Shown piece by piece: positions 10,386 through 20,135 of a stretch of DNA of 64,000 bases (positions are counted from its first letter, which is position 1; every line of letters begins with the position of its first letter). The stretch is from Symbiodinium natans (Eukaryota > Sar > Dinophyceae > Suessiales > Symbiodiniaceae). The translations under genes were made by a program, and so were the position numbers. The stretch is from NCBI GenBank assembly GCA_905221605.1, contig CAJNDS010002075.1, positions 114,832-178,831 of the forward strand, read 5' to 3'. The notes below the pieces were generated by a model. The model worked only from the letters and a program-made list of their open reading frames with translations, made no database searches and had not been told where the DNA came from.

Positions 10386-12660
10386 TTAAGGAAGTTGAAA
10401 GACACCGCGTCGATCATTAAAGGGCCCCCTAAACCCTAAACCCGAAATCCGTGGAAGGGAGCGGATCCTTTTCAACGTCGTGCGCTCGCAACCTCCCCCC
10501 CCCCCCCCCCCCACCCCCAGATGTCCGCAACCACACCCCACAACCCAAGCACTCCCCCCCCCCCCCCCCCCCCCCCCCCCTACCCTAAACCCTAAACCCT
10601 AAACCCTAAACCCTAAACCCTAAACCCTAAACCCTAAACCCTAAACCCTAAACCCTAAACCCTCAACAGCCCTGGAACCTCGCGGCGCAAACTCGTGGCC
10701 ATGACATTCCTCGGCTGTCAGATTTCGACTCCTAAGCCCTCTTGTGTACACCCTTGTTTAGGGTTTAGGGGCTTAGGGTTTTAGGGTTTTAGGGGGTTAG
10801 GGCTTAGGGTTTAGGGTTTAGGGTTTAGGGTTTAGGGTTTAGGGTTTAGGATCACCTAGCCTGGTAACCCTAGACACTAAACCTTTTAGGTCTTTGGGTG
10901 TGGATGCTGCAGCCTAAGCCCTCCACTCTCAAAGCCAATGCGGTTTAGGGTTTAGGGTTTAGGGTTTAGGGTTTAGGGTTTAGGGTTTAGGGTTTAGGGT
11001 TTAGTTGCGAAGGGGGCAGGGGGGGGGGGGGGGGGGGGGTGGCGAGGTTTAGAGTTCAGGGCTTGAGGGGTACGTACCCAAAATCCAATCCTCTCAACCC
11101 TAAACCTCAAACCCTATAACCCTGGCCATACACCTAAACCCTAAACCCTAAACCCTAAACCCTAAACCCTAAACCCTAAACCCTCGCTGGGCTCCATGGC
11201 CGTAGGCTCGAGAACCTCGGACCACTGCGAGTCCACCTGACGGGTCCCACGATGCCAAAGAGCCCTAAACCCTTTTAGGGTTTAGGGTTTAGGGTTTAGG
11301 GTTTAGGGTTTAGGGTTTAGGGTTTAGGGTTTAGGGTTTAGGGTTTAGGGTTACCCTAAAGGGTGCATGGTAGGTCGCCTTGTAGGGTTTAGGGTTTAGG
11401 GCTTCGGATTTAGGATTTAAGATTTCGGGCCCCGAACGCCTAGGCAAAAACCCCTATGCGTTAGGGCCTATAGAGTTTAAGGGTTTAGTCTTCCTAGGAA
11501 CTCAGTTGCCACGAAACATGTGTGCACGTACACCCTCATTCCTACATCCCTAAACCCTAAACCGTCCCAACACCGAACGTCGGCCTCCGTGAAGGGGAGG
11601 TCAAAGAGCCGCACGCGCGTCTGGTACGAGCCTGCAAGGACTTCAGGTAGGGGTTTAGGGTTTAGGGTTTGGGGTGTAGGGTTTAGGGTTTAGGGTGCAC
11701 CTACAGCGTCACGGGCTAAAGACCACAACATCAGAACTACTACCAAATCGTTCGCAACTCTTAGCTATCGAAATCTCGCGACGGCCATGCTTCTTCCCTC
11801 AACCCTAAACCCTCACCCGTAAATCCCGTTAAGGCCAGCTGCGAAAAATACTGGCCTGTCGGCGAGACATCGCAGGTCACCCGCAGTGACGCATCCGAGC
11901 GCTTCCGCCAGAGTCGCACCTGTGCGGAAGAGGCCAAAACCCTAAACCCTAAACCCTAAACCCGGCTTAGAGTTTAGGACTGGTGGCGTCGGAGTTCAGG
12001 ATTTTGGGAGGGCTTAGGGCCTAAAGGATACAGACTTTCGTGCACAGGGTGGAGGGACTGGGCCTTGGGTTCTATGGGCCACAAGCCTGAAAAATGTCAC
12101 AAACCATACTGCAAACAGGTTTACGGTTTAGGGCTTAGGATGGTTTAGGGATTCGGGCTACTACCTACCTTCATTGGTAGGTTTAGGGTCCCTTGTGGGG
12201 GGTCCATTTATAAGGTGCCGTCCGTGCTGTACCGGGAACCAGAAGGGAACCTTACCAAGTAATGATTGCAACTGATCCTTCTTAGTATGTTGGGGTAGTT
12301 GCATGGTCCCTTACTATGGGCCCTTAAAAGGGTACCCCCCCCCCCCCTACATACCCCTTATATACCCTACACAAATTAAGGGCCCGTACGTCAGAACCCT
12401 TTCAAGGAGGTTAGGGACCATATTAAGGGCCCGTGAAACCACCCTCAGAGCCCAATTTATACCCCATATGGGCATTTCCCAAAATAGGAGTACCCCTTTT
12501 CCCACCCTAAACCCTGAACCCTAAACCCTAAACCCTAAACCCTCCCAAGAAGGGAACGCCTGATGAAACCCCCCATAGCGCTCCCTGAGCCTTTGAGCGC
12601 TGGGGCGCGGGCGATGAAGTGCGATAAGAATCCCAGCCGCTGCGCGTAGAGGCTGCGCAC
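10386..12660 (-). CDS. WD40-like repeat gene, six exons, 5' end missing
   Basis: Six minus-strand segments join in one frame: 12541-12660, 11817-11919, 11563-11631, 11182-11236, 10679-10731 and 10386-10492 (stop TAA at 10386-10388). The joined exons give about 168 residues. Exons two and three together read RVTCDVSPTGQY, then LALTGFTG, then TRVRLFDLPFTEADVRCWDG, which has the D-SP-G-Y … V-L-F/W-D-L pattern of a WD40 blade. Donors are GTTTAGGG (three times), GTGAGGGTTTAGGG and GTTCCAGGG; acceptors are CGCACAG, CTTGCAG, CGTCAG, GCTTAG and a G-run followed by AG. Phases agree at all five joins. The last exon is the weakest because it reads through a telomeric unit. No start codon was found; the gene should extend above 12660. 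The family call rests on one blade-like stretch, so it is tentative. Confidence 0.5.
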
Positions 12661-12686
12661 CTTCGGTCACCAACTATAAGAAAAGA

Positions 12687-12778
12687 GTTTAGGGTTTAGG
12701 GTTTAGGGTTTAGGGTTTAGGGTTTAGGGTTTAGGGTTTAGGGTTTAGGGTTTAGGGTTTAGGGTTTAGGGTTTAGGG
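12687..12778 (+). repeat. TTTAGGG array
   Basis: About thirteen clean units directly upstream (in the minus sense) of the first exon of the WD40-like gene. Confidence 0.95.
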
Positions 12779-13102
12779 CGACCCCTGAAAGTCCACACTA
12801 CCTCTGGCACCGCAAGCCCTATGTGAACCTAGAACTGTCACAAGGGACTCAGGGTCCTAAACCCTAAACCCTAAACCCTAAACCCTAAACCCTAAACCCT
12901 AAACCCTAAACCCTGAAAACCTCTAAGACGAGAAAACGAAGCCTAAACCCAAAAGCCTCGACCCTGAACCCTGAGGGCCTCGGGTTTTAGGGGGCTTCGA
13001 GTCTAGGTTGCAGGGATTTTGGGGGTTTTAGGGACTGTAGCTTGCGAGTAGGGTTTAGGGATTCCAAATTCGTTCTGAATTCCATGCGGAGGACTTCCTT
13101 CA

Positions 13103-13347
13103 CCCTAAACCCTAAACCCTCAAACCTAAACCCTAAACCCTAAACCCTAAACCCTAAACCCTAAACCCTAAACCCTAAACCCTAAACCCTAAACCGGCCC
13201 TAAACCCTAAACCCTAAACCCTAAACCCTAAACCCTAAACCCTAAACCCTAAACCGGCCCTAAACCCTAAACCCTAAACCCTAAACTCTAAACCCTAAAC
13301 CCTAAACCCTAAACCCTAAACCCTAAACCCTAAACCCTAAACCCTAA
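13103..13347 (+). repeat. CCCTAAA array with 60 bp higher-order unit
   Basis: CCCTAAA units are interrupted twice by the same ACCGGCCCTAAACC variant, with the two interruptions exactly 60 bp apart (near 13193 and 13253). The 60 bp blocks between them are identical, so a multi-unit block was duplicated as a whole. Confidence 0.9.
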
Positions 13348-13620
13348 CAAAAGGGAGGAGAGGACTTTCTAGTCCAAGGTGTTGCCATTGAACTCGCCGT
13401 TGGTTGTACCATCCGCTGAGCTGCCGCTTCCCACGTGGACCACACCATGTCACACACATCCGCTTTCGCGGCGGAGGATACTCAGGCTCTTTAGGAACCT
13501 TGGAAGCGGTGAAGTATAACGAAGACGGTGTTACGAGGAAAGTTAGAGAGCTTCGACGAAGACGCAGCATGGGCGAGGAAGAATGGGTTGCGAGAGCCTT
13601 TCTGGACGCTGTAGGCTATG
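13348..13620 (-). CDS. Candidate coding region, strand and frame undecided
   Basis: A 270 bp unique island between CCCTAAA arrays is open in long stretches on both strands. On the minus strand one frame gives 77 codons with the segment YPPPRKRMCVTWCGPRGKRQ, and another gives SVQKGSRNPFFLAHAASSSK followed by a possible GTTCC donor. On the plus strand KYNEDGVTRKVRELRRRRS is equally protein-like. It is very likely to hold a real exon, but the strand cannot be chosen from sequence alone. Overlapping open frames here should not be annotated as two genes. Confidence 0.35.
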
Positions 13621-13959
13621 TACCCTAAACCCTAAACCCTACACCCTAAACCCTAAACCCCAGTCTTAGTCAGGTTGCTGCTGAATCTCGCTGGAACAGT
13701 TTTGCGGTGCGAGGGCAGAATGGCTTAGGGTTTAGGGTTTAGGGTTTGGGTTTTAGGGTTTAGGGTTTAGGGTATTTTTGCGGCTAGCAAAGCCTCGAAA
13801 TTGAGAAAGCAATCTCGAAGTGCTTAGTGAACCCACCATGACATGGCTCTTGGGAATCAATCCCCCGGCGACTTCCCTAAAGCCTAAAGCCTAAACCCTA
13901 AGCCCTGAACCCTAAACCCTAAACCCTAAGCCCTAAACCCTAAGCCCTAAACCCTAAAC

Positions 13960-14054
13960 CGACAATTCTCCCACAGGTTCGCGTCGGCGCTTCCCTGGTT
14001 CAAAGTCCTTCCCCCCTTCGAGCGCATCCCCTTCAGCATCTTGTTTCGACAGGG
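13960..14054 (-). CDS. Candidate internal exon next to an introner
   Basis: The minus strand reads CRNKMLKGMRSKGGRTLNQG then SADANLWENC and ends at CG|GTTTAGGG, where the telomeric array supplies the donor. The upstream boundary AAG|CCC lies exactly where an introner-like element (14055-14170) ends. It starts in phase 0 and ends in phase 2. Function not recognised; residue composition is basic. The match of the element's edge with the exon's edge is the main support. Confidence 0.5.
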
Positions 14055-14170
14055 CTTGGGTTTTTTCCCAGACCCGGGAGTAACCTGGGAATGAAAAGGG
14101 TACCCTTTTTCGTTTTCAGCAAATTACAAGGGAAACCCCAACCCTAAAAAAGGAAAAAAGGGCCTACTGC
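14055..14170 (-). mobile_element. Introner-like element (family A, AGGTTACTCC subtype)
   Basis: Sense strand starts GCAGTAGGCCCTTTTTTCC, a GC donor, and ends TTACTCCCGGGTCTGGG…CCCAAG. It is closely related to the intron 27352-27528 of the RCC1-like gene: both share AGTAGGCCCTT at one end, AACCCCAACCCTAAAAAA-type interior and the word CAGGTTACTCC/AGGTTACTCC with GGGTCT at the other end. The inner inverted pair is GGGTACCCTTTT / AAAAGGG. A second copy lying beside another coding exon supports an intron role. Confidence 0.65.
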
Positions 14171-15427
14171 CAGTCCTAGCTTCCCTACAATGAGCACACC
14201 TTTTCAGCACGCCAGCCAGCGGGGTTTAGGGATCAGGGTTTAGGGTTTACCAAACCCCCAAACCCCAAAACCCCAAAGCCCCCAAACCTCAAAACCCGAA
14301 AACCCCAAACCTCCGAAACCCCAAAGGACCCAAAACGCTGAACCCTCGACCCCAAAACCCTACACCGCAAACCCTGCACCCTTGATCCAACCCTAAACCC
14401 TAAACCCTAAACTACCCTAAACCCTAAACCGGTCGCCTCCGGCTTGGCTGCAGGCGAAGAGGCGGACGGACCTTGTGGGGGGTTTTGGGGGTTAGGGTTG
14501 GGGCTCATTTCCGTTTAGGGTTTAGGGTTTAGGGGTTTAGGGGTTTAGGGGTTTAGGGTTTAGGGTTTAGGGTTTAGGGTTTAGGGTTTAGGGATTAGGA
14601 TTTAGGGTTTGGGGCTCATACTTCCGAAACGCGTCTGAAGGATATAGAAGTTACGGAATAGCTATGCCCTAATGAAGATGTTGGAAGATCTGGGAAGAAC
14701 ATGTGGCAGGGTTGCAGGGGAATTGGGGGTCTAGGGCTTTCGGGCTCTAGTGCTTCAGGCTTTTCAGGGTTCTAGAGTCTTCGGGTTTTGGGGTTGAAGC
14801 TTTCATGGGGCTTTAAGGGCTTTAGTGCTTTGGAACGGGCTGTGCTTTGTGTGGTGCCGGGCTGTTTACGCAAGCCATCTTTCTGTTCAGAGTGACATGC
14901 AGGCTATAGCGAAAGGACTTAAGTTGGACGTCACTTAGCGTTGGGTTCTTTTCAACAAAAGCCCTAACCCCAAACTACTATTTGCTTAAGAACCCCAAAA
15001 GAATAGAAAGCAATTATCCCTTTATTGCCCTTAACAAAAAATGAGATTTTTCAGGGTTCTTAAGCAATGAGAAGCAAACCCTAAACCCTCAACCCTAAAC
15101 TCTAAACCCCTATATCCCCTAAACCTGGGCTTCAGATCAGCGAAGAGTGCTGCAGATGAGGTTTGGGGTTTTGGGTCTTGGGGAGCGGTTTAGGGTTTGG
15201 GGTTTAGGGTTTAGGGGGCTATCGGGTTTCAGGGATTAGGGCTGAAGGTTTACGGTTTTTAGGGTCTTAGGGCTAGGCCCTGAGCCCGAACCCCAAGCCC
15301 TAAACCCTAAACACTAAATCTCCACCCTGGCCCTAGGACCTACAGTAAACCCTAAACCCTAAACCCTAAACCCTAAACCCTAAACCCTAAACCCTAAACC
15401 CTAAACCCTAAACCCTAAACCCTAAAC
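14171..15427. repeat. Repeats, no gene resolved
   Basis: Includes a GC-rich 50 bp spacer at 14430-14480 open on the minus strand (PSASSPAAKPEA), TTTAGGG/TTTAGGGG arrays at 14515-14600, a family G inverted-repeat element at 14980-15076 and a long CCCTAAA array at 15341-15427. The low-complexity stretch 14230-14350 is degenerate CCCCAAA. Confidence 0.6.
14980..15076. mobile_element. Inverted-repeat element family G
   Basis: TTTGCTTAAGAACCCCAAAA at the left and GGGTTCTTAAGCAATGAG at the right form an inverted repeat. The copy at 54122-54229 shares both ends and the interior pattern with AATAAGG/TTATTGCCC. About 97 bp and non-coding. Confidence 0.75.
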
Positions 15428-15462
15428 CCCTTGACCTTGATCTCTTGAGCACTAGCCCTAAA
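15428..15462 (-). CDS. Candidate micro-exon after an introner
   Basis: Reads FRASAQEIKVK in phase 0 directly after the acceptor CTACCAAG of the introner at 15463-15626 and ends GG|GTTTAGGG. It joins in frame with the exon at 15627-15668. At 35 bp it rests entirely on this join. Confidence 0.4.
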
Positions 15463-15626
15463 CTTGGTAGCACAGTAAGCATACTATAATATGGGCACCC
15501 TTTTTTTTGTTTGGTTACGTACTTTTGAAGGGAACCCTAAACCCGAAACCCTAAACCCCAAACCCCAAAAACCCGAAACCCAAAAAAGGGAAACAGGGCA
15601 CCACTGGGCTACCAAGTAAAACTTAC
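15463..15626 (-). mobile_element. Introner-like element family A acting as a GT-AG intron
   Basis: In the sense direction it starts GTAAGTTTTACTTGGTAGCC, a strong donor, and ends GTGCTACCAAG. The terminal inverted repeat is CTTGGTAGCCCAGTGGTGCCC against CTTGGTAGCACAG…GGGCACCC. Telomere-like CCCTAAA/CCCCAAA units sit between the arms. The same architecture is seen at 24150-24260, 26751-27003, 28353-28529, 29401-29523 and 61043-61162. Confidence 0.7.
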
Positions 15627-15668
15627 GAATCGGCCTTCGGCATCGCTGCCGAAGCTGCTGACCGACAC
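15627..15668 (-). CDS. Candidate internal exon between telomeric and introner introns
   Basis: Fourteen codons, VSVSSFGSDAEGRF, lie between a TGCCCCAG acceptor and a GTAAGT donor. The donor is the best consensus donor seen in the window. The phase agrees with the next exon at 15428-15462. The product is unknown. Confidence 0.5.
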
Positions 15669-16928
15669 CTGGGGCAGTTGACAGCTTCGGGTTTCTGAGG
15701 CTGTGGGATTAGGGTACAGGGTTTAGGGTTTAGGGTTTAGGGTTCAGGACCCTAAACCCTAAACCCTAAACCCTAAACCCTAGACCTTAAACCCTAAACC
15801 CTAACCCTTAACCCTTAAAACTTCCTGGGAATGCACGCTCAGGTTGTGGGGCTTCTTCGGGTTCAGGACCCTAACCCTACACCCTAAACCCTGAACCCTG
15901 AACCCTAAACCCTAAACCCTAAACCCTTTGGGCTTGCACTTTCTCCGACGCGGTTGAATTCGGCGTTTAGGGTTTCATTAGGGGTTTAGGGTTTAGGGTT
16001 TAGGGTTTAGGGTTTAGGGATACAGTTGAACTGTCGGCTTAGAACCCTAAACCCTACACCCTCAACCCTAAGCCCTAAGCCCTAAGCCCTCAACAAAAAG
16101 GGGTTTGGGCCTCTGGCGGCTTGAGGCCTCTTGGAGTGTAGGCTTTGGGGTTGAGGGCTTAGTGGGATTAAGGGATCCGGTGAGGTTGAGGGTTGAGGTT
16201 TGAGGGTTGAGGGTGTAGGGTTTAGGGTTTAGGGTTGAGGGTTGAGGGTTTAGGGCTAAGGGTTTCTTCAACTTTTTTAGGGTTTACTCGAGCTTCAGGG
16301 GGCTTTTTTTGTAGCTTTAGAAGAATTTCAGCTTACCGGGGCTTGTGGGTTTAGGGTTTAGGGTGCAGGCTGTAGCGTTTGGGTTTAGGGTTTAGGGTTG
16401 AGGGTGTCTTTATTCATAGCGTCCCAGCAAAGCTTCCGAATTCCCCCCCCCCCCCCGGCCGCCAACAGGGTAACTTCAGGAATGTTCGCCGAGACCCTAA
16501 ACCCTAAACCTAAACACAAAACCCAAAACCCAAAACCCAAAACCCAAAACCCTAAACCCTAAACCCTAAACCCTAAACCCTAAACCCTAAACCCAAACAC
16601 AAAAACCCTAAACCCCATCCCTTGGTGGGCTTCGGACGCCTATGCGTCAGGGGCTTTAGGAGCTTGTTCAAAGGCTTCAGAAAACCCTGGGTTCAGGGTT
16701 CAGGGTTCAGGGTTCAGGGTTCAGGGTTTAGGGTTTAGGGTTTAGGGTTTAGGGTTTAGGGTTTAGCCCTAGAAGCAAGAGAGCGCCTCAATGTACATAC
16801 GACCCTGAATCCATAGAGCACTAAAGCCCCCCAAGCCCTAAACTTACTGAAAACCCTGGGTTCAGGGTTTAGGGTTTAGGGTTTAGGGTTGAGGGTTGAG
16901 GGTTTAGCCCTCCTTCCACGTGCCTCAC
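15669..16928. repeat. Telomere-like arrays with minor spacers
   Basis: Arrays of both orientations at 15755-15800, 15985-16020, 16200-16260, 16500-16600, 16690-16765 and 16862-16905. A C15-type run sits at 16442-16457, next to a short open stretch (SANIPEVTLLAA on the minus strand, 16458-16495) that could be part of an exon. Open frames crossing the arrays (for example 16068-16271) are repeat translations. Confidence 0.6.
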
Positions 16929-16974
16929 CGACTGCCCCAGGCGAACAGTCTGGCGGAGAACTAGTCGGATTGGC
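16929..16974 (-). CDS. Candidate short internal exon
   Basis: Reads ANPTSSPPDCSPGAV between ACTCACCAG|G and G|GTGAGG, both good splice signals. It starts in phase 0 and ends in phase 1. Low-complexity Pro/Ser content makes it weaker than other exons. Product unknown. Confidence 0.35.
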
Positions 16975-17035
16975 CTGGTGAGTTTTGGTGCGGGATGATG
17001 CTTGGGGTTTAGGGTCTAGGAGTTTGGGAGCTTAG

Positions 17036-17118
17036 GAGTTTAGGAGTTTAGGTTTAGGAGTTTAGGAGTTTAGGAGTTTAGGAGTTTAGGAGTTTAGGAG
17101 TTTAGAAGTTTAGGAGCT
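17036..17118 (+). repeat. GGAGTTTA array
   Basis: About nine units of TTTAGGAG (one A for G change from TTTAGGGG), a homogenised variant of the telomeric unit. Confidence 0.9.
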
Positions 17119-17553
17119 TAGGCTTACTTCCAATAACCGAGAAAACAAAAGCTTAAGCTTCATGACTCCTAATACTAAGCAAGGAACAACATACGCCACA
17201 CCCTTAGCCTCTAGCCCCTGTTCCGGAGAAGGAAGGCACACACACAACACGCCCAAGGATTAGATTACGGATTTAGGGTTTGGGGTTGTGCCCGTTTGTA
17301 CGAACTGGAAAAGGATAGAATCAGAGTTTGGGGTCCACTTCGGGTTTAAGGTACACCATACACCCTGCAAAATCCTTTCTCCAAACCTCTGCATGCGAAA
17401 GCCCTAAGCCACAAAGCCCTAAGCCCTAAAACCTCCAGCCCGAAACTCTAAATCTCCTAAGCTCCCAGCCCTAAACTCTCAACACCCCTACAGCCCAAAC
17501 CCTAAAAGCCTAAACCCTACATCCTAAAAGCCCACAACCCAAAGCGCTGAAAC
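17119..17553. other. Unique and degenerate CCCTAAA sequence, nothing recognised
   Basis: Contains unique sequence at 17120-17330 with stops in all frames and degenerate CCCTAA-like words at 17400-17540. No exon or element is supported. Confidence 0.5.
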
Positions 17554-17614
17554 CTTATGAAGATCAAGGGCCTTCGGATTTAGCAAGCCCGCGAGCATCA
17601 GGTGGAGCAGGCCT
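17554..17614 (-). CDS. Candidate internal exon, unknown protein
   Basis: After TTGCCAG|A the minus strand reads GLLHLMLAGLLNPKALDLHK and ends AAG|GTTTCAG, a donor like that at 530. Leu-rich and amphipathic, as in a helical repeat protein, but too short to assign. Flanked on the right by a clean TTTAGGG array (17620-17690). Confidence 0.5.
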
Positions 17615-18239
17615 CTGGCAAGGGTTTAGGGTTTAGGGTTTAGGGTTTAGGGTTTAGGGTTTAGGGTTTAGGGTTTAGGGCTTTAGGGATTTAGGGATTC
17701 AGGGTTTCTAGGGCTTAGGGATACAGGGTTTCTAGGGTGTAGGGTTCAAGGTCTATACAGTTTATTAGCTTTAAAGGGCAAGATTTTGGATCTTTTCAAG
17801 CGCTGAGGGCAGTCTCAAGTTGCAACTCTCATGCCTGTGACCCCTACCAATGGAGTCTGAGACGTGGCACGGAAGGAGCGCTGACGCTCGAATCCCTTCC
17901 CACACACCTTAAACCGTTACGTAGGAACTTGATTTACAGGCAGGTTCATGGGCAGTTTAATTACAAGTAGGGTTGTAACCAGGGAAAACGATATTCTTAA
18001 TTGACTTCATGTACTTCTAGTATCTTGTAGTTCGACTTCTCGACTTCAATCTAACCATGAACCTTCAAGTACTCATTTAATATAGGGGGCCTTAAGAAGC
18101 AGAATAGAGTTTTGAAGGGTTATTGTAGTATGTTTATTCAGGGACGCGACGGGAATACTACTCGCAATTATTATGAGGGACCACAAGGAAGTTTGAGTAC
18201 TTTAACTTGTTAGGGTTTCGGGATTTAGGGTTCAGGGAT
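17615..18239. repeat. TTTAGGG array and inverted-repeat remnants
   Basis: The array 17620-17690 is followed by unique AT-richer sequence. A degenerate family D pair (GGTTCATGGGCAGTTTAATT near 17943 and CCATGAACCTTCAAGTACTC near 18055) frames 17930-18080. No coding exon is seen. Confidence 0.55.
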
Positions 18240-18464
18240 CCGCCGACCCTGGCGGCGTGTTGGATGGTTCTGGGGGAGGGAACCCTCCCCCTCCCCTCCC
18301 TCACAACAAAACCTTCAAACGCAGAGGGGGAGGGAGGTGGGGGGGGGGGGCGGGGGATGCGGTATTTGGTACTAGCAACCAAGCATAGCCATTGTCCAGC
18401 ATCTGTCACTGCAATGACAAAAGGGCTCGCTTTGGAAGCGGGTGAGCCGGAGGCTCCTAAGTTT
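18240..18464. mobile_element. GC-rich dispersed element family J, copy 1
   Basis: Left end CCGCCGACCCTGGCGGCGTG followed by TTGGATGG and right end GAGCCGGAGGCTCCTAAGTTT are both repeated at 55617-55910. The interior differs except for a G- or C-rich run (GGGGGGGGGG near 18341 here; CCCCCCCTA repeats there). Open frames of 83 and 100 codons crossing it on both strands arise from its GC content. Confidence 0.7.
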
Positions 18465-18530
18465 GGGGACCCTAAGCCCTCTCCTAGGCCCCTAGGAACC
18501 CTCTCCTAAATCCTAAACCCTAAACCCTAC

Positions 18531-18605
18531 CTCGGAGTTCTATCGGCCTGAGAGCTGCGAGTTGTGGCTGAAGTAGAGCCGGGATCGAACCTCGGTAGAG
18601 TTCGG
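18531..18605 (-). CDS. Candidate exon ending in a telomeric donor
   Basis: The minus strand is open as TLPRFDPGSTSATTRSSQAD then RTPR and ends GAG|GTAGGGTTTAGGG. The 5' limit is unresolved. The other frames close, and it is flanked by CCCTAAA (left) and TTTAGGG (right). GGTTCGATCCC in it resembles a tRNA T-arm, but the rest of a tRNA is absent. Confidence 0.35.
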
Positions 18606-19473
18606 GGCGTTTAGGGTTTAGGGTTTAGGGTTTAGGGCTTGGGGTTTGGGGTTTGGGGTTTGGGGTTTGGGGTTTGGGGTTTGGGGCTTAGGGTTTAGGG
18701 TTAGGGGTTTAGGGTTTAGGGTTTGGGGTTTGGGGTTTGGGGTTTAGGGTTTAGGGTTTGGGGTTTGGGGTTTAGGGTTTAGGGTGGGTATAGGGTTTGG
18801 GGTTTGGGGCTAGGGTTTGGGGTTTAGGGTTTTAGGGCTTAGGGTTGAGGTTTTGGTGTGTTAGGGGGCTTAGGGTTTGGGTTTGCCCAAACCCCGAACC
18901 CCTAAGCTTCGGGCTTCAGAGTCCTGGCACTTGATTCTTTGTAGTACTTCTGACAGTGAGTGAGAGGTTGTTTTCGGAGTGAAGAAGTGTGTGGATTGAT
19001 GTTGAGGGTTTCTGTCCTCTCTTGCGTCGCTGAAAAACACCCACCTACAGTTGTAGGGTTGAACCCTTAAACCCTTAATCCTAGGCCGTAAGGAACTTTG
19101 GGCTTATGGCGCGCTTGGGAGTTCTTGAAAGTTCATGGGTAGTCCCTAAACCCTAAACCCTAAACCCTAAACCCTAAACCCTAAACCCTAAACCCTCCCC
19201 AAACCCGACACCCCACTTAGAGCTACCCATACACTTTCCAGCGCTGTAAGGGTGCAAGACCAAAAGTCTAAGAACAAATCCACATACCCCACACCCCCAA
19301 AACCTCTAAAAGGAGAGCCTAAGGAAGGATCTTACCATAATGAATTTCTTTTAAGGGGTTAGGGTTTAGGGTTTAGGGTTAAGGGTTTAGGGGTATGCTC
19401 AAGGGGCATCCCTGGAACATCCCTGAACCCGCAAGCCTGAACTGTTCCTGGACAAAGAGCACGCAGCCAACAA
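18606..19473. repeat. TTTAGGG/TTTGGGG arrays and unique spacer
   Basis: 18610-18880 is a mixed TTTAGGG and GGGGTTT array. 18900-19130 is unique with no exon, and 19144-19195 is a CCCTAAA array. 19200-19470 holds unique sequence without an open frame of note. Confidence 0.6.
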
Positions 19474-19655
19474 CTACAACAGAGTCTGTTGGACGCCTAA
19501 AGCCCTCATAGGTGGCATCATGATCGTCTCGCTGCGAGGAATGCAGGACAACCAACTTTCGCAGATGATCGCATCTGACACCGCTTCCATTGACCCCTTC
19601 GAATGTCCTTGTCGTGCTCTGATCAACGTGGGGTAGCCAAGCAGTCCATAATATT
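19474..19655 (-). CDS. Terminal exon, possible KptA/Tpt1 RNA 2'-phosphotransferase fragment
   Basis: After ACTCACAG|AA the minus strand is open for 59 codons to TAG (19474-19476), starting YYGLLGYPTLIRARQGHSKG. The IRA-x-QGHS word matches the conserved motif of the KptA/Tpt1 family, which removes the 2'-phosphate left by tRNA ligation. The remainder (AVSDAIICESWLSCIPRSET) is not obviously like the family's C-terminal lobe, and no HGT motif follows before the stop. It could be a truncated paralogue, an alternative 3' exon or a chance likeness. Dinoflagellates carry many KptA-like domains, which makes the call plausible. Upstream exons were not found. Confidence 0.4.
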
Positions 19656-19774
19656 CTGTGAGTGGGTGATTCTTGTAGAGGTCTGGAACCCCGAAACCCT
19701 AAATTACCCTGATCCCTGAACCCTAAACCCTAAACAATCAACCCTAAACCCTAAACCCTAAACCCCAAAGTCCT

Positions 19775-20062
19775 AACTAAGCCCTAAGCCCTAAGCCCTA
19801 AGCCCTAAGCCCTAAGCCCTAAGCCCTAAGCCCTAAGCCCTAAGCCCTAAGCCCTAAGCCCTAAGCCCTAAGCCTAAACCCTAAACCCTAAACCCTCAAC
19901 CCTCAACCCTAAACCCTAAACCCTAAACCCTAAGCCCTAAGCCCTAAGCCCTAAGCCCTAAGCCCTAAGCCCTAAGCCCTAAGCCCTAAGCCCTAAGCCC
20001 TAAGCCCTAAGCCCTAAGCCTAACCCTAAACCCTAAACCCTCAACCCTCAACCCTAAACCCT
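19775..20062 (+). repeat. CCCTAAG variant array duplicated with its neighbours
   Basis: A block of about thirteen CCCTAAG units followed by CCTAAACCCTAAACCC and a CCCTCAA pair is present twice (about 19780-19912 and 19930-20062). The block plus its downstream CCCTAAA/CCCTCAA flank was duplicated as one segment of about 150 bp. Confidence 0.85.
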
Positions 20063-20135
20063 AAACCCTAAACCCTAAACCCTGAACCCTAGCCCTAAAT
20101 CCTAAACCCAAAACCCTAAAACCTAAACCCTAAAC

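Noticed and set aside
16068-16271. Proline/asparagine-rich ORF, and similar ORFs ending in NPKP
   Set aside because: The peptides LNPKP, GFRV and similar are simply translations of CCCTAAA/TTTAGGG in different frames; used as a marker of non-coding reads.
18570-18605. tRNA gene suggested by GGTTCGATCCC on the minus strand
   Set aside because: No D-arm, anticodon arm or matching acceptor stem is present and the T-stem has a mismatch; the stretch lies in an open coding-like frame.
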